A stretch of DNA of 64,000 nucleotides from Parasutterella muris (GCF_943193095.1 NZ_CALPCV010000005.1:1-64000); one strand, 5' to 3'. Counted from the first letter of the stretch, positions 27,246 to 36,666 are shown. Translations and numbers: made by a program. Notes: generated by a model not told the origin, from the sequence alone.

Positions 27246-27261
27246 GACTGCAAAATAAAGA

Positions 27262-27284
27262 AGAAGGCTGCAAAACAGCCTTCT
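27262..27284 (-). terminator. Attenuating hairpin between tctC and tctB
   Basis: AGAAGGCTG and CAGCCTTCT form a perfect 9-bp stem with a CAAAA loop. On the minus strand it is followed by T-rich sequence (TCTTTATTTT). It probably lets more binding protein be made than membrane subunits. Confidence 0.6.
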
Positions 27285-27304
27285 GAGGTTAAAGATAAAA
27301 ATGG

Positions 27305-28285
27305 TTAGTCGATTTTAGCGCCGCTTGCCGCAACGATCTTCTTGTACTTAGCCATTTCTTCTTTGACAAAGCTGCCAAGTTCGGCCGGTGTTCCGGCTTT
27401 TTCCTGTGCGCCCATGGTTTCAAAGCGCTTGGCCATGGACTGAGATTTGATAGCTTTGACAAATGCTTTGTTCAGCTTATCGAGCTCTTTCTGGTTCAGA
27501 CCTGCGGGAGCGAAGAAAGCGTACCAAGTGGAGATATCAAATCCGGGCACTCCGGCTTCAGCCATTGTCGGAACATCCGGCAGGGCAGGCGCTCTGAAGC
27601 TTGTTGTGACGGCAAGCGGAATGAGTTTGCCGGCTTTGATGTCCGCGGAAGCGGAGGCAAGATTGTCAAAAATGAGGTCGGTATCACCGGCGAGAACACT
27701 CATTCTCGCAGCGGCTGCGCCCTTGAACGGAATATGGACGAGCTTGATGCCGGAATCGGCTTTCAGCAGTTCGCCCGACATGTGGCCGGCTGAGCCGTTG
27801 CCGCCGGAGGCGTAATTGAGTTTGTCCGGGTTCTTTTTAGCGTAAGCGATCAGGTCTTTGACGTTCTTGATACCGGTTTCTTTAGAGAACTTGGGTGTAA
27901 TGACAAGAACGTTCGGAGTCTGAGCGATCAGAGTGATCGGAGTGAAGTCCTTAATCGGGTCGTAAGGAAGCTTACTGAAGAGATTCGGGTTCACCGCGTG
28001 TGTGGCCAGGGCGCCCATGACAATGGTCTTGCCGTCCGGAGACTGTTTGGCGACATAGTCAACACTGATGTTGCCGCCGGCACCCGGCTTGTTTTCAACA
28101 ATAATATTTCCGAGATCGGCGCGGGCTTCTTCTGCAACAGCTCGGGCGGTCACGTCAAGCGGTCCTCCGGGAGGATAAGGAACGATGATGCGGATCGGAT
28201 CGTCCGCGAAGGAAATTCCCGGGATAAGAGCGGGGCCCATGGCGGCAGCGCCCATGAGGCAGATTTTTCTTCTAGTAAATGTCAT
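27305..28285 (-). CDS. tctC: Tricarboxylate-binding protein TctC (Bug family)
   Basis: The 326-residue product has a signal peptide with a twin-arginine-like start (TFTRRKICLMGAAA), then Bug-family motifs: IRIIVPYPPGGPLDVTARAV, VENKPGAGGNI, DPIKDFTPITL and KLNYASGGNGSAGHMSGELL. Bug proteins are periplasmic receptors for carboxylates and hand them to TctBA. The gene has AGGTGAG before its ATG. Bug proteins are greatly expanded in Burkholderiales, which supports the taxonomic guess. Confidence 0.9.
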   Translation of the reverse strand: MTFTRRKICLMGAAAMGPALIPGISFADDPIRIIVPYPPGGPLDVTARAVAEEARADLGNIIVENKPGAGGNISVDYVAKQSPDGKTIVMGALATHAVNPNLFSKLPYDPIKDFTPITLIAQTPNVLVITPKFSKETGIKNVKDLIAYAKKNPDKLNYASGGNGSAGHMSGELLKADSGIKLVHIPFKGAAAARMSVLAGDTDLIFDNLASASADIKAGKLIPLAVTTSFRAPALPDVPTMAEAGVPGFDISTWYAFFAPAGLNQKELDKLNKAFVKAIKSQSMAKRFETMGAQEKAGTPAELGSFVKEEMAKYKKIVAASGAKID

Positions 28286-28659
28286 TTCTCACCTATTAGT
28301 AGGAAGATTTGTTAAAAAGCAGATACAAGCCTGCATTCTCAACATTCTAAGAAAAAAATACCTCTCTATCTGAAATATTAATGAAAAGACACTCGGCGAC
28401 TAGGGTAAAACAGTATATTTTCCCTTTTTTATTCCGTATTTTGGTAAAAATTCTCATTATTGCAGATTTTTGTGACTGATTTTTTGCTGAAAAGAAAGGA
28501 TACGAGAGTTTTTCTCATTGCGCACAGCTTGTGTTTTGCGTTCTAGTGATCAGAGAAGGAGGGAGCTGCGCTCATTTACTTATGCGCGCAGTGTGTTTCA
28601 GGCGCATTTAAGGAGAAGAAATTACTATTTTAGCGTCAGGAGAAACGCGGTACTTAGCT
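28286..28659. other. Gap between fnr and tctC
   Basis: About 370 bases hold the promoter of the tctCBA operon on the minus strand. I see an AT-rich zone around 28340-28500 and two copies of TTCTCATT, but no clear promoter, terminator or gene. Confidence 0.45.
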
Positions 28660-29397
28660 TTAAATCCGCTTGTGCTCTTGGAGGATGGAGCGTAGTCCTT
28701 TCGGGTTGACGATATGGACGTGCTTTTGATGGATTTCAATTAGTCCGAGTTCTGTGAATTTGGAAAGAGCACGGCTGATGGTTTCCAGTTTTAAACCTAA
28801 GAAGCTGCCGATATCGGCGCGCGTCATTCTCAGGACAAACTCTGTGCGTGAGAAACCTCTGGCTTCAAAGCGCTTGGACAGGCTGAGAAGAAAAGCGGCA
28901 AGCCGCTCAGTAGAGCTCATGGAGCCGAGCATCAGCAGATTATGGTGCTGCAGAACGATTTCCCGGCTGAAGAGTCGGCGCACATGCGAATCAATCGCCG
29001 GGCTTTGTCCGCAGAGGGCTTCAAGGTCTTCATAGGGCATGACGCAAACTTCGCTGTCCTCCAGCGCGGTTGCGGTGCATGTATGAAAGCCGTGGTATAT
29101 GCCGTCAATGCCGAGCATTTCGCCGGACATATTGAATCCGATGACCTGCTCTCGGCCTTCGTCGGTGACAATGGAGCTTTTGACGGAACCGAGCTTGACG
29201 ATATACAGAAAGCGGAGCGGATCGCCGGCATGGAAGAGTCGGCTGCCCTTACTGATTTTTTTGTTGAAGGTGATGATGTTTGAACAGTTAACGAATTCTT
29301 CGTTCGAGAGGCCTTCGGGCAGACAGAGCGTTTTTTGTTTGCAGGCGCTGCAATCGGGCGGCAGGAAGGGTGTTTCGTTAAGTTCGGTTAAATTCAT
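28660..29397 (-). CDS. fnr: Oxygen-sensing regulator FNR (Crp/Fnr family)
   Basis: ATG at 29397 gives 245 residues; a TTG further upstream would add an atypical extension. The FNR iron-sulphur cysteines are visible as C-x2-C-x5-C (DCSACKQKTLC), with a fourth candidate in SEVCVMPYEDL. The cyclic-nucleotide-like domain contains LFHAGDPLRFLYIVKLG. The helix-turn-helix has the E-x2-S-R pattern (LETISRALSKF) that reads TTGAT-N4-ATCAA sites. FNR loses its [4Fe-4S] cluster in oxygen and activates anaerobic genes when reduced. It faces away from hemN, a common FNR target. Confidence 0.9.
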   Translation of the reverse strand: MNLTELNETPFLPPDCSACKQKTLCLPEGLSNEEFVNCSNIITFNKKISKGSRLFHAGDPLRFLYIVKLGSVKSSIVTDEGREQVIGFNMSGEMLGIDGIYHGFHTCTATALEDSEVCVMPYEDLEALCGQSPAIDSHVRRLFSREIVLQHHNLLMLGSMSSTERLAAFLLSLSKRFEARGFSRTEFVLRMTRADIGSFLGLKLETISRALSKFTELGLIEIHQKHVHIVNPKGLRSILQEHKRI

Positions 29398-29539
29398 CAC
29401 TTGTATGATTGCTGTGCCGAGGTTTGTCTTAGACTCACGGAATTTATAAACAATCCGCTGGATAGTCTGCAATAGACTGATGCGGTGATGATATCAGAAC
29501 TTAGTTAATTTCAATAGCCTTTAGAGGCGAAGGAAAACG

Positions 29540-30931
29540 ATGAAAAAAAACTCACTCCTATCGGTAGAATTTCCTGATCTGGAATTGCTGCAGCGATTCG
29601 ATGTTCCGGGTCCGCGCTATACGTCATATCCGACTGCGGACCGTTTCAGCAAAGACTTCGGCGCAAAGGATTTTGAGTCGGTTTTGGCTGCTCGTCCCGA
29701 AGGCAGAGACCTGTCCATCTACGTGCATATCCCCTTCTGCTCGAACATCTGCTATTTCTGCGGATGCAATAAGGAAGTCACGAAAGACCATTCCCGTTCC
29801 AAGGAATACATTGAAGTGCTCGCTATGGAATGCGACAACGTCGCGAAGGTCCTCGGCGGAAGCAGAAAAGTTGAGCAGCTTCATTTCGGCGGCGGCTCTC
29901 CGACCTTCCTGAATAACGATGAAATTCTCGAGGTCATGCGCGTCATTACGGAGCGTTTCCCTCTAGCCGAAGGAGCGGAAGTTTCGGTTGAAGTCGATCC
30001 GAGAACGACTCCGGTCGATAAAGTCGCCGCGCTTGCCAAGGCCGGCTTTAACCGCATGAGCGTGGGTGTTCAGGATTTCAACGAACGTGTTCAGATTGCG
30101 ATTAACCGTGTTCAGCCGTTTGAGCAGACTAAGGCGGTTTTTGACGCGGCAAGAGCCAACGGTTTCCACTCTATTAATATGGACCTTATCTACGGTCTTC
30201 CCTTCCAGAGCAGAGAAACCTTTGCGCACACGCTTGACAAAGTAATTGAGCTGAGCCCTGATCGTATTGCGCTGTACCACTATGCGCACCTGCCCGAACA
30301 TTTCAAGGCGCAGAGAAGAATTAACGCGGCGGACCTGCCTCCTTCTCCGGAGAAAGTCGGCATTATGATGGATGCGATCACCCGTCTGTCCAAATCCGGC
30401 TACCACTATATCGGCATGGATCATTTTGCCAAACGCACTGATGAGCTTGCAAAAGCTCAGGAAGAGGGCACTCTGCAGAGAAATTTCCAGGGCTACTCCA
30501 CAAAACCTGAGTGCGACATGGTTGCGCTCGGCGTTTCTTCGATCAGCAAGGTTCACGGCTGCTATGCGGCAAATCCCCGCGAGCTGCCTTCTTACTATGA
30601 AAAAGTCCGTTCCGGCGCTCTTGCGACGGTACGCGGCTATCTTCTCAATGACGACGACAAACTGCGCTCAAAAGTCATCATGGAATTGATGTGCCAGTTC
30701 AGAGTTGTGAAAGCGGACATTGAGAAGCAGTTCGGCATCAATTTCAACGAATACTTCGATTTTGAGCTGAATAATCTCAAGCATTTTGAGAAAGAAGGAT
30801 TGGTAACGCTCGCCGAAGACGCCGTCTCGGTGACTCCAAAGGGCAAACTGCTTGTCCGTGCTGTGGCGATGAATTTCGACCGCTATCTGCGCGAGGATGA
30901 ACGAGTCAGACGTTACTCCCGTATTGTCTAG
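29540..30931 (+). CDS. hemN: Oxygen-independent coproporphyrinogen III dehydrogenase
   Basis: The 463-residue product is a radical-SAM enzyme. The cluster-binding cysteines are in PFCSNICYFCGC (C-x3-C-x2-C), preceded by YVHI. The N-terminal PGPRYTSYPTADRF and the GGGSPTFL motif are HemN marks. It decarboxylates coproporphyrinogen III without oxygen for haem synthesis. It starts behind AAGGA. The divergent fnr gene and the demand for haem from the multihaem MccA cytochrome fit an anaerobic lifestyle. A terminator follows at 30950. Confidence 0.92.
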   Translation: MKKNSLLSVEFPDLELLQRFDVPGPRYTSYPTADRFSKDFGAKDFESVLAARPEGRDLSIYVHIPFCSNICYFCGCNKEVTKDHSRSKEYIEVLAMECDNVAKVLGGSRKVEQLHFGGGSPTFLNNDEILEVMRVITERFPLAEGAEVSVEVDPRTTPVDKVAALAKAGFNRMSVGVQDFNERVQIAINRVQPFEQTKAVFDAARANGFHSINMDLIYGLPFQSRETFAHTLDKVIELSPDRIALYHYAHLPEHFKAQRRINAADLPPSPEKVGIMMDAITRLSKSGYHYIGMDHFAKRTDELAKAQEEGTLQRNFQGYSTKPECDMVALGVSSISKVHGCYAANPRELPSYYEKVRSGALATVRGYLLNDDDKLRSKVIMELMCQFRVVKADIEKQFGINFNEYFDFELNNLKHFEKEGLVTLAEDAVSVTPKGKLLVRAVAMNFDRYLREDERVRRYSRIV

Positions 30932-30949
30932 GTCAGCTGACCACAGGAA

Positions 30950-30978
30950 AGAGCCGCTTCGAGCGGCTCTCTTTAATT
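30950..30978 (+). terminator. Terminator after hemN
   Basis: AGAGCCGCT and AGCGGCTCT pair around TCG and are followed by CTTTAATTCTT. Confidence 0.7.
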
Positions 30979-31169
30979 CTTCTGTGCAAAGCCGTCTTTC
31001 TTTATAGATTGTCAGCAGCCGTTCTGATCGGATGTGTCCGTGTTTACAGCGGCAGCTTATTATTTTGAGCTCTGAGATTGTCGCCTTAAAGACGGTGATG
31101 CAGAAGGCTGTCTGATAAAATATATAAATCGTGTTGCTGAAAAATTCAGCTTTTTTTGAGAAATTACAA

Positions 31170-33797
31170 ATGTTCACTGCATCAGAAATTCGATCGACAT
31201 TTCTGAAGTTTATGGAGTCCAAGGGGCATACGATTGTTGCCTCCAGCCCTGTTGTTCCCGGAGATGATCCGACTCTGCTCTTCACGAATGCCGGTATGAA
31301 CCAGTTCAAGGATGTTTTCCTTGGATTTGACAAGCGTCCCTACAAACGTGCGACGACCAGTCAGAAGTGTGTTCGCGCAGGCGGAAAACATAATGACTTG
31401 GAAAACGTCGGCTATACCGCCCGTCACCATACTTTCTTTGAAATGCTCGGCAATTTCAGCTTTGGTGATTATTTCAAGCGCGATGCGATTAAGAACGCAT
31501 GGGAGCTGCTGACACAGCACTTTATGCTTCCGCCGGAAAAGCTTTGGGTCACCGTGTACGCGGAAGACGATGAAGCCTATGACATTTGGAACAAGGAAGT
31601 CGGCGTTCCTGCTGAACGAATCGTTCGTATCGGCGACAACAAAGGCGCTCGTTACGCTTCCGACAACTTCTGGATGATGGGCGACACAGGTCCATGCGGC
31701 CCTTGCTCTGAAATTTTCTACGACCACGGTGAGGATGTCGCCGGAGGTCCTCCGGGAAGCCCCGACGAAGACGGCGACCGTTACATTGAAATTTGGAACC
31801 TCGTGTTCATGCAGTTCAATCGTGATGAAAAAGGCGAAATGCATCCGCTGCCCCGTCCGAGCGTTGATACCGGCATGGGACTTGAGCGTATTTCTGCGGT
31901 TCTGCAGCATGTTCATTCCAACTATGACATTGACCTTTTCCAGAACCTGATGCGTGCGGTGGTTAAGGCGGTTGAAGAAGCGGGCGGTGAAAACGTCGAT
32001 CCGAATTCGCCTTCTGTCAAAGTCATTGCCGACCACATTCGTGCTTGTACCTTTATCATTGCTGACGGAATTCTTCCCGGCAATGAAGGCCGCAGCTACG
32101 TGCTTCGCCGTATTGCTCGCCGCGGTATGCGTCACGGCTTCAAACTTGGCGCCCGTGATCTCTTCTTCAGCAAGCTGGTTAAAGCGGTCGCCAAAGAAAT
32201 GGGCGATCAGTATCCTGAAACCCGTAATCCTCATATCGAAGAAGTCCTGCGTCAGGAAGAAGTTCGCTTCTCCCAGACGCTTGCCAAGGGTCTTGATATT
32301 CTTAACGAAGCTCTTGTTGACGGAACCAAGGTTCTCGGAGGCGATGTCGCGTTTAAGCTTCACGACACCTATGGCTTCCCGGTTGACCTGACTGCGGACG
32401 TCTGCCGTGAAAGAGGCGTGACGGTTGACTTCGAAGGCTTTGACGCGGCGATGGAAAAACAGCGTGAAAAAGCCAGAGCGACCGGTAAATTCAAGATGGC
32501 TCAGGGCCTTGAATATGAAGGCAGCCCGACGGAATTCCTCGGCTACAAAACCCTTGCGGTTCACGCCTGTCGTGTAGAAGCAATCTACAAAGACGGCGAG
32601 CCGGTGAAAGACGCAGATGCCGGAGATGAAGTGGTTGTTGTCTTTGACAAAACTCCTTTCTACGCTGAAAGCGGCGGTCAGATGGGCGACAAGGGAGTCT
32701 TTAAAAACAATACAACTATTCTGAAAGTTGACGACACCTTCAAGATCAAAGCGGATGTGTTTGGTCATATGAGCTATGTCGCCGAAGGCAGTGTCAAAGT
32801 CGGTGATCTTTTCAGCGCCAAAGTTGATGAAGAAAACCGAGAAGCGACAGCCAGAAACCACTCTGTGACGCACCTGATGCACAAGGCGCTGCGTGAAGTG
32901 CTCGGTCAGCACGTTCAGCAGAGAGGCTCGATGGTTAACGGCGATCGTACCCGCTTTGACTTTGTTCACACCAGCCCGATGACTGCAGAACAAATTCGCG
33001 AGGTCGAAGACATCGTTAACAAAGAGATTCTGCGCAACACAGCGACACACGTACGCGTCATGCCTCTAGATGAAGCCAAGAAGACAGAAGCGGTCATGCT
33101 GTTCGGTGAGAAATACGGCGAAAACGTTCGTGTTTTAAACATTGGTTCTAGCTGTGAGCTCTGCGGTGGTACTCACGTCCAGAGAACCGGCGACATCGGC
33201 ATGTTCAAGATTGTTTCCGAGTCCGGTATTTCCGCCGGCGTCAGACGTGTAGAGGCTGTGACCGGTATGTCCGCGCTGCGTTATACACAGAAGCAGGAAG
33301 CCATTATTCATGAAGTCGCCGAAGAGTTCAAAGCGCCGACAGACGAAGTGGTCTCCAAAGTTGTTGAAACCGTTGACCACCTCAAGCGTGCGGAAAAAGA
33401 GCTCGACACCATCAAGGTTCAGCTTGCACAGGCAGGCGCTTCCAGCGTTGCAGCCAAGGCTGAAGATATCGGCGGCGCCAAGCTGCTGGTGACGGAAATG
33501 AAAGGTGTTGAGACCAAAGCGCTTCGTGATTCTGTTGACAGTCTCAAAGATCAGCTCAAGAGTGCTGCGGTTGTGCTTGTTAAGGTCGAAGGCGGCAAAG
33601 CAAGTATTGCGGTCGGCGTGACCAAGGACCTGGTTTCCAAGGTCAAGGCCGGCGATGTCGTTAAGTTCATCGCTGAAAAACTTGGCGGTAAGGGCGGTGG
33701 TCGTCCTGACTTTGCACAGGGCGGCGGAAACGCTCCGGCCGATTTAAGCGCGCTGCTTGCTCAGACTAAAACGTTTGTCGCTGAAAAACTGCAGTAA
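31170..33797 (+). CDS. alaS: Alanyl-tRNA synthetase
   Basis: ATG at 31170 begins MFTASEIRSTFL, the family start, and yields 875 residues, as in E. coli. An upstream in-frame GTG at 31131 is less likely. The class II core includes FTNAGMNQFKDVFLG and RHHTFFEMLGNFSFGDYF. The editing domain has the zinc site (HSVTHLMHKALR and CELCGGTHV). The C-terminal GGKGGGRPDFAQGGG region is also present. It charges tRNA-Ala. It is monocistronic, with a strong terminator at 33815. Confidence 0.95.
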   Translation: MFTASEIRSTFLKFMESKGHTIVASSPVVPGDDPTLLFTNAGMNQFKDVFLGFDKRPYKRATTSQKCVRAGGKHNDLENVGYTARHHTFFEMLGNFSFGDYFKRDAIKNAWELLTQHFMLPPEKLWVTVYAEDDEAYDIWNKEVGVPAERIVRIGDNKGARYASDNFWMMGDTGPCGPCSEIFYDHGEDVAGGPPGSPDEDGDRYIEIWNLVFMQFNRDEKGEMHPLPRPSVDTGMGLERISAVLQHVHSNYDIDLFQNLMRAVVKAVEEAGGENVDPNSPSVKVIADHIRACTFIIADGILPGNEGRSYVLRRIARRGMRHGFKLGARDLFFSKLVKAVAKEMGDQYPETRNPHIEEVLRQEEVRFSQTLAKGLDILNEALVDGTKVLGGDVAFKLHDTYGFPVDLTADVCRERGVTVDFEGFDAAMEKQREKARATGKFKMAQGLEYEGSPTEFLGYKTLAVHACRVEAIYKDGEPVKDADAGDEVVVVFDKTPFYAESGGQMGDKGVFKNNTTILKVDDTFKIKADVFGHMSYVAEGSVKVGDLFSAKVDEENREATARNHSVTHLMHKALREVLGQHVQQRGSMVNGDRTRFDFVHTSPMTAEQIREVEDIVNKEILRNTATHVRVMPLDEAKKTEAVMLFGEKYGENVRVLNIGSSCELCGGTHVQRTGDIGMFKIVSESGISAGVRRVEAVTGMSALRYTQKQEAIIHEVAEEFKAPTDEVVSKVVETVDHLKRAEKELDTIKVQLAQAGASSVAAKAEDIGGAKLLVTEMKGVETKALRDSVDSLKDQLKSAAVVLVKVEGGKASIAVGVTKDLVSKVKAGDVVKFIAEKLGGKGGGRPDFAQGGGNAPADLSALLAQTKTFVAEKLQ

Positions 33798-33814
33798 GCA
33801 ATAGAGCTTTAAAG

Positions 33815-33836
33815 ACCCGCTTCGGCGGGTTTTTTT
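33815..33836 (+). terminator. Terminator after alaS
   Basis: ACCCGC and GCGGGT pair around TTCG and are followed by six T, a strong intrinsic terminator. Confidence 0.9.
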
Positions 33837-33893
33837 ATGTCTTGAAAGTTTAGAAAACAGCTTCGTCCTGTACTGAATAAACTTTTGAATGCG

Positions 33894-33921
33894 TCCTAAA
33901 CAGCCCATCAACTGTTTAGGA
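33894..33921. repeat. 10-bp inverted repeat in the mcc upstream region
   Basis: TCCTAAACAG and CTGTTTAGGA are perfect inverted copies separated by eight bases. It is not followed by a T tract, so it may be part of a structured RNA or a protein-binding site. Confidence 0.5.
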
Positions 33922-34344
33922 TTGCCTGAGGCCTCCAGGGCATTATTTTCACGGAGGCAGAGTAAAGCGAAGGCAAAAACTTATTTACAGAGCCTCGACG
34001 TCCGTCTCGTCGCTGAACGAGGCTGAACATCTCTCGGAAGCAGAGAAAACCTAAGTGCTGGAAACCGGTTTCAATGGATTAAGCCTAAACGTAAATAAAT
34101 ATGTCTAATTTAAATATGCACTGTTTGAAGACAACCCCCTGTACCACAACGTGTTGTTAATATATTGAAAAATATACAACCCTGAAATCTAATAAAATAG
34201 TTATATATAGAAAATTAGATAAATCGAAAACTGAAGAGGTTTCATTTGTTAACAATGAAAATAATAAAAATCAAGTGTTGAAGCGTGTTATCCCATGTAT
34301 TTCATAGGGAAATCATCTTAATTAATAAATAATTAATTCTTTTG

Positions 34345-34431
34345 CGAATATTAATTGTTTGAAAAATATATCAATAACTAATTGAATATAAACGAATATT
34401 AATATTATGTCGAACAAATAACACGAATATT
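34345..34431. repeat. Three CGAATATT direct repeats
   Basis: CGAATATT occurs at 34345-34352, 34393-34400 and 34424-34431 in a short AT-rich stretch, 190-270 bases before the mccA start. The core AATATT is palindromic. They are candidate regulator sites, though AT-rich chance matches are possible. Confidence 0.4.
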
Positions 34432-34617
34432 GGGGAATACCCGTTTTTTGACTGGGATATTTAACTAGTATCACCTAAAAATCATAAAACGTAAGATGGA
34501 GCTGTGGAATTGTGGATGTCTCATCATCGTTTGCTTTCCCATTTTGCCTCATCGAAGACAATGGGCTGGATCTCCTCTTCACCTTATTCAGTTCGGCGTC
34601 TCCAAAAGGAGAACATC

Positions 34618-36666
34618 ATGTTATTTAACTCTAGTTTTACTGCTGCCGCGATTGCGGCTGCAGCTACGCTTGCGGCGACTGGAGCTTTTGCCCAAGAGGG
34701 CGGCACCCCGCTGCCGCCTCCGAAGGTCAATGCGATCACACAGAAAGTATTGGACAACCCTGATTTAACAGAACCGACAAAAGGTATTCGTACCTTGCAG
34801 GACTACATCGTTCAGGAAAAAGAAATGTGGGAATTTCTTTTCCAGAACCATCCGATTTTTGCCACATACAGTAAAGACGGCAGAGTTGTCGGAACACCCG
34901 CTATCTCAACGCGCGGATCTGAATATTTAGGCGAAGGCAATGCACAGAAGTATTCATCGCATCAGCCGGGCAACCGCCCCATGGCGTCCCAGTATCGCCT
35001 CGGCCAGCGAAGCATTCTGGACTTCCCGAATAAATTCGTCGGTCCTGAAAAGTGCGGTGAATGTCATGCGATTCAGTACGAACGTTGGAAACGCTCCCGT
35101 CACGCTCAGACCGTCCGCTTCCCCGGAGAACATCCCGAAGTTGACAACGATCTGAAGAAAAAGCTTTATGGCTCTGACGCTTCCATCCTGCCTGACGGCA
35201 TCACACCGGATGTGATTTACGCCACAATCGGTACGCCGCGTACTAAATACGGCTACATCGACGGATGGCTCGTCCGCGGTTCGTATCACGTCAGAGACGG
35301 TTTGCTCAAAGACGGAACCGGTAAGGTCGTCGCCGGCGGCAACCAGTTCTCTCGCGGCTGGGCTGAATGGCTGACGCCGGAAAGAGCGAAACAGATCCAT
35401 GCCGTGATTCCGGATTTCCCGGTTGAACTGAAAGACTTCGGACCGTCTGCCTCTCATCAGTGGGGTATGACTTCCTACGGTTCAACTTACGAAGGCAAAC
35501 TGCTCTTCCAGTCGGCAACATCCTACTGCGAAGTCTGCCACGCCTTTAAGTTCGACTTTAAGGATAAGAAGGAATTCTTCGCCGCTTTAGGCAATCCGAA
35601 AGAACTTCAGAAACACACCATTTCCAAGGGCATCTCCTGCGAAGAATGTCACGGTGAAGGCGGCCACTTGGTCGGCAACACCAACAACATGAGCACAAAC
35701 TGCGATCGCTGCCATCAGCGCCTGAACTTCATCGAAGACGAAGTTAATCGTCCCGATGCACAGGGCAAGCTCGAACGCGCGTTCAATGCTAAGACAAAAT
35801 CTTCCTGCCCGTCCTGCGGTACAGAAGGTGCTCAGCTTTTCATGTCCAAGCACTACGAAAAAGGTATGCGCTGCGTGACATGCCACGACCCGCACGAAGT
35901 GACCAGCAACGATTGGAAGTCCGGCGTAACACGTCCGGCTATCCGTCAGAACTGCCAAGACTGCCACACTGTACAGGCTGAAATGGTTGCGAATGCCGAC
36001 ACACACAGCAAGGTTGACTGTATCGCCTGCCATATGCCGTTCACGATGAGCTGCGAAAACTTCACAGCGATTCAGCGTCCTGATATGGCCGGTTTCGACG
36101 CCGTTCGCCGCTCTCACCTCTTCAAGATCGAAGTTGATCCTGAGAAGAAGATGATGAATCCGGCTCCGGGTCAGTCCCGCGCTTCCAACTCTAAGGGCTG
36201 GCGTATTGCCCGCGACGAAGAAGGTCACGGCTACGTTGACCTGATGTGGAGCTGCGCACGTACATCCATCGCTGACTTCACAGTCGTTGAAGGACAAGGC
36301 TGCCACAGCCCGTTCCAGTCCGAACTCGATCAGGGCCTGATCTATCAGGACCAGAAAGAGATTTACGGCGAAGTTATGAAGTGGCAGAACCCGATTAAGG
36401 AAGGCCATAAGAAGAATGTCGAAGCTCAGACTCGTATCAACAAGCTTCTTGAAGTGACGAAGCTGACGCCGGAACAGAGAACTGAAGCCATGCTTCTTCT
36501 CGACAAGGCTGCCGACATTATCAAACAGGTCGAAAAAGATGGTTCTTGGGGTGTCCATGCGTTCAATTACACGAAACAGCGTGTTGATACCGCCCAGGCT
36601 TACCTCACGAAAGCTCAGTCCATTATTGACCAAGGCGGTTACGTCAAGGCCTCTGCAGCTAAGTAG
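34618..36666 (+). CDS. mccA: Octahaem cytochrome c sulfite reductase MccA
   Basis: ATG at 34618 follows AAAGGAG and gives a Sec signal peptide ending GAFA. The 682-residue product has seven CXXCH sites (Cys 146, 304, 341, 362, 419, 446, 468). The eighth site is a CX15CH motif (Cys546, Cys562, His563), the hallmark of MccA-type sulfite reductases. Wolinella MccA reduces sulfite to sulfide at a haem-Cu(I) site ligated by two cysteines. Non-haem cysteines here are Cys397, Cys400 (CPSC) and Cys479, so copper ligands are available. The gene heads a cluster with quinol dehydrogenase, copper-chaperone and isomerase genes. Electrons should come from menaquinol by MccD and MccC. Confidence 0.9.
   Translation: MLFNSSFTAAAIAAAATLAATGAFAQEGGTPLPPPKVNAITQKVLDNPDLTEPTKGIRTLQDYIVQEKEMWEFLFQNHPIFATYSKDGRVVGTPAISTRGSEYLGEGNAQKYSSHQPGNRPMASQYRLGQRSILDFPNKFVGPEKCGECHAIQYERWKRSRHAQTVRFPGEHPEVDNDLKKKLYGSDASILPDGITPDVIYATIGTPRTKYGYIDGWLVRGSYHVRDGLLKDGTGKVVAGGNQFSRGWAEWLTPERAKQIHAVIPDFPVELKDFGPSASHQWGMTSYGSTYEGKLLFQSATSYCEVCHAFKFDFKDKKEFFAALGNPKELQKHTISKGISCEECHGEGGHLVGNTNNMSTNCDRCHQRLNFIEDEVNRPDAQGKLERAFNAKTKSSCPSCGTEGAQLFMSKHYEKGMRCVTCHDPHEVTSNDWKSGVTRPAIRQNCQDCHTVQAEMVANADTHSKVDCIACHMPFTMSCENFTAIQRPDMAGFDAVRRSHLFKIEVDPEKKMMNPAPGQSRASNSKGWRIARDEEGHGYVDLMWSCARTSIADFTVVEGQGCHSPFQSELDQGLIYQDQKEIYGEVMKWQNPIKEGHKKNVEAQTRINKLLEVTKLTPEQRTEAMLLLDKAADIIKQVEKDGSWGVHAFNYTKQRVDTAQAYLTKAQSIIDQGGYVKASAAK

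Larger units (their letters stand above)
33837..34617. promoter_or_regulatory. Long AT-rich leader of the mcc operon
   Basis: About 780 bases upstream of mccA carry no convincing gene. The first part (33890-34060) is rich in inverted repeats, including a 10-bp stem at 33894-33921 and GCCTCG/CGAGGC around 33983-34015. The second part (34080-34490) is strongly AT-rich and holds three copies of CGAATATT (34345, 34393, 34424). It must contain the mcc promoter and probably regulator sites. Confidence 0.5.

Noticed and set aside
28518..28709. A 63-residue plus-strand frame downstream of fnr
   Set aside because: No ribosome site, overlaps the end of fnr, and no recognisable product.
29461..29539. 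Possible FNR box TGATGATATCA between fnr and hemN
   Set aside because: The half-sites are three bases apart, not four, and the outer T and A do not match, so it is not a proper TTGAT-N4-ATCAA site.
31182..33050. A 622-residue open frame antisense to alaS
   Set aside because: It lies wholly within alaS, which is certain, and its composition is that of a mirror frame. Long antisense frames are common in genes with this codon use.
34354..34376. FNR-like sequence TTGAAAAATATATCAA upstream of mccA
   Set aside because: The spacing between half-sites is six, not four, and the region is so AT-rich that such matches are expected by chance.
35587..36633. A 348-residue open frame antisense to mccA
   Set aside because: It is the shadow of the CXXCH-bearing frame of mccA and has no start signal.
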